Source: Candidatus Sumerlaeota bacterium (GTDB lineage Bacteria; Sumerlaeota; Sumerlaeia; MWCT01). Taken from it: 7,138 bases of DNA. A model generated the notes under the pieces. That model saw nothing but the letters and a program-made list of their open reading frames with translations. It ran no database searches and was not told where the DNA came from. Each line of letters begins with the position of its first letter. Positions within the stretch are counted from its first letter, which is position 1. Location of the stretch: positions 1 through 7,138 of the forward strand of contig JAPLSR010000279.1 of the NCBI GenBank assembly GCA_026398545.1, given 5' to 3'. The position numbers were made by a program, and so were the translations under genes. Of this stretch, positions 5,887-7,138 are shown piece by piece.

Positions 5887-6501
5887 ATGTGTATGAATAG
5901 GAAATGTGCGGCGTTCACTCTTATTGAACTTATGATTGTCGTGGCGATTATTGCGATTCTTGCGGCGATTGCGGTGCCGAATTTTTTAGAGGCGCAAACT
6001 CGCTCCAAGGTTTCACGCGCCATGGCGGACATGCGCACGATCGCCAATGCCCTTGAGCAATACTCCCTTGAGCGGCTCCACTATCCTACCATGCTGGAGC
6101 CCGGATTCACGGGCGGCGTTGCACCACTTGCCGGCAGCAACCTGAAATGGTGGTATGTCCCCAATTCCCTCAGCACACCCGTCGTCTATATTGCCACTGC
6201 TCACATCCTCTGCCCTTTCGGGGGCGACAAGGCGCGCCGCAATGATTTCCCTGATGACATCTGGCGACGCTACAGTTATGAAAATATTCCCGAACTTGAA
6301 AAAAAATATCTTGAGGGGTTTGCAGTTCTTGAGGCGAAATATGCGCCGGATAAAAAGACTTTGGAGACATGGGGCATGTGGCGCATCCTGTGCATAGGAC
6401 CGGATATTGCCTGGAATCCCATGATTCCCTATGACCCCACAAATGGCACGGTCAGCGTGGGAAATATCATGCGAACGCAGAGGGAGAGCATCGTCCGATG
6501 A
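5887..6501 (+). CDS. Prepilin-type (GspG-like) pseudopilin
   Basis: This is a pilin-like protein (204 aa) expected to be processed by prepilin peptidase and assembled into a type IV pilus or type II secretion pseudopilus. A short basic leader MCMNRKCAA is followed by FTLIELMIVVAIIAILAAIAVPNF, with Phe at +1 and the conserved Glu at +5. The residue before the predicted cut is Ala9 rather than the usual Gly. Residues 40-65 continue the helix (MADMRTIANALEQYSLERLHYP), the GspG pattern. The globular part holds LSTPVVYI (95-102), GPD (171-173) and YDPTNGTVSVGNI (182-194). It is longer than GspG (about 140 aa) because of an insert at about 110-165. ATG 5893 is an alternative start; neither start has a good nearby ribosome site. 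The stop overlaps the amidase start as ATGA. No other pilus genes lie in the window, so its machine is unknown. Confidence 0.87.
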   Translation: MCMNRKCAAFTLIELMIVVAIIAILAAIAVPNFLEAQTRSKVSRAMADMRTIANALEQYSLERLHYPTMLEPGFTGGVAPLAGSNLKWWYVPNSLSTPVVYIATAHILCPFGGDKARRNDFPDDIWRRYSYENIPELEKKYLEGFAVLEAKYAPDKKTLETWGMWRILCIGPDIAWNPMIPYDPTNGTVSVGNIMRTQRESIVR

Positions 6502-7138
6502 GGGAGGTTATTCTCAAGATGAGCATGGTTTTTATGACGGGCATGAGCCTCGTCTCTTGCAGTCATGCCCCGGTGGCAGGCGTTTCTGACGTCCTGTTTG
6601 GAAAGGTTATCTGTCTTGACCCGGGTCATGGCGGAACGGCGCAGTCAGACCGTTTTCGCGTGGGTCGCGCCGGCGAGAGGGAGGAGTGGGTTGACCTGCG
6701 TGTGGCGCTCCATCTCCGGCAGATGCTGGAGAAAAGGGGAGCGCACGTCTTGATGACCCGCACGGAGGATGTGGATGTTTCCTTAGAGGAGCGGGCACGT
6801 CTTGCGGTTAGCCAGCATGCCGATGTTTTTATTTCCATCCATCATAATGCCACAGCTGACCCGGATGTGAACTTCCCCGTGGTGTATTTTCACGGCAACG
6901 CCTCGGAGAATCAGGCGGGCGTGGCGCTGGCTCGGAGCCTTGCGCATCACCTGAGCCGGAATCTCTTCGGGGGTAAAGGGATGGCTGTCGTCTGTTCCGA
7001 CCTTGTCATCTTTCCCGAACGGGGCACGGCTGTTCTGCGGCATTCTTACGGCATCCCCGGCGTTATTGGTGAGGCATCCTTCTTCACAAATCCGTCCGAA
7101 GAGGCGCGGCTGAAACAGGCTGATTACAATCGGTTAGA
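6498..7138 (+). CDS. N-acetylmuramoyl-L-alanine amidase (Amidase_3), lipoprotein type, 3' end cut
   Basis: This is a zinc amidase that cleaves the bond between N-acetylmuramic acid and L-alanine in peptidoglycan. The frame is open to the window edge (213 codons seen). The N-terminus has Arg2, Lys7, a hydrophobic run and a lipobox LVSC with Cys21, so it is probably an envelope lipoprotein. The family motifs follow: LDPGHGG with zinc ligand His44, Glu62 in the EREEWVDL segment, SIHHNA with His115, and GEASFFTNPSEE with catalytic Glu192. This is a nearly complete Amidase_3 domain. ATG 6498 overlaps the pilin stop (ATGA), and GGGAG at 6482-6486 is 11 nt upstream. ATG 6519, with AGGGAGG at 6501-6507, is an alternative but would lose the basic n-region. 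Overlap with the pilin gene implies joint expression, perhaps to open the wall for a pilus or secretion machine. Confidence 0.9.
   Translation, partial: MREVILKMSMVFMTGMSLVSCSHAPVAGVSDVLFGKVICLDPGHGGTAQSDRFRVGRAGEREEWVDLRVALHLRQMLEKRGAHVLMTRTEDVDVSLEERARLAVSQHADVFISIHHNATADPDVNFPVVYFHGNASENQAGVALARSLAHHLSRNLFGGKGMAVVCSDLVIFPERGTAVLRHSYGIPGVIGEASFFTNPSEEARLKQADYNRL

Noticed and set aside
1..7138. CRISPR arrays, insertion sequences, tRNA or rRNA genes
   Set aside because: No spaced direct-repeat array, transposase motif, terminal inverted repeats or RNA-gene signature was seen on either strand.

Overview
The window is 7138 bp of a gene-dense bacterial chromosome, probably from an uncultured Gram-negative-type bacterium. 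Every supported gene is on the + strand. The taxonomic hints are a pseudopilin with a GspG-like YDPTNG C-terminal motif, a lipobox-bearing cell-wall amidase and a BlaI/M56 pair. As I recall, this style of pilin tail is common in PVC-like and candidate phyla such as Sumerlaeota, Hydrogenedentes and Omnitrophota. That placement is inference only; there is no rRNA or phylogenetic marker here.

Layout. (1) 1-1804: an ABC-2 type exporter pair, with an ATPase cut by the left edge and its six-helix permease, overlapping by 8 bp. (2) 1805-1925: an AT-rich regulatory region with three AAATAG half-sites exactly 20 bp apart, two of them part of dyads, placed just before a BlaI/MecI-type repressor gene. 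(3) 1926-4951: the repressor (94 aa, unusually short) overlaps by ATGA with a BlaR1-like M56 membrane metalloprotease. The protease reading frame is open from 2207 to 4951 except for one in-frame TAG at 2408. Beyond its last membrane helix it carries a long, probably extracytoplasmic region: a pseudopilin-like domain, a helical TPR-like stretch and a second pseudopilin-like domain. This is not the penicillin-binding sensor of BlaR1. (4) 5103-5748: a MntA/HepT toxin-antitoxin pair of lower GC than its surroundings (about 41% in a hand-counted 180 bp of hepT against about 61% in 180 bp of the pilin gene). (5) 5887-7138: a prepilin-type protein that overlaps by ATGA with a lipoprotein-type N-acetylmuramoyl-L-alanine amidase, which runs off the right edge.

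How the parts may work together. The repressor and protease form a signal-transduction pair of the BlaI/BlaR1 kind: the protease senses something outside the membrane and inactivates the repressor bound at the phased operator. The protease ectodomain shares the GPD...YDPTNG..S.G(D/N) signature, and an L(S/T)TP..YI segment, with the pseudopilin encoded 1 kb downstream. This raises the idea of a protease that senses, or is structurally recruited to, a pilus or secretion pseudopilus. The short repressor lacks the region where BlaI dimerises and is cut, and the protease carries a stop codon. So the circuit may be altered, decaying, or affected by a sequence error at one base. The window shows no CRISPR array, tRNA, rRNA or insertion sequence.
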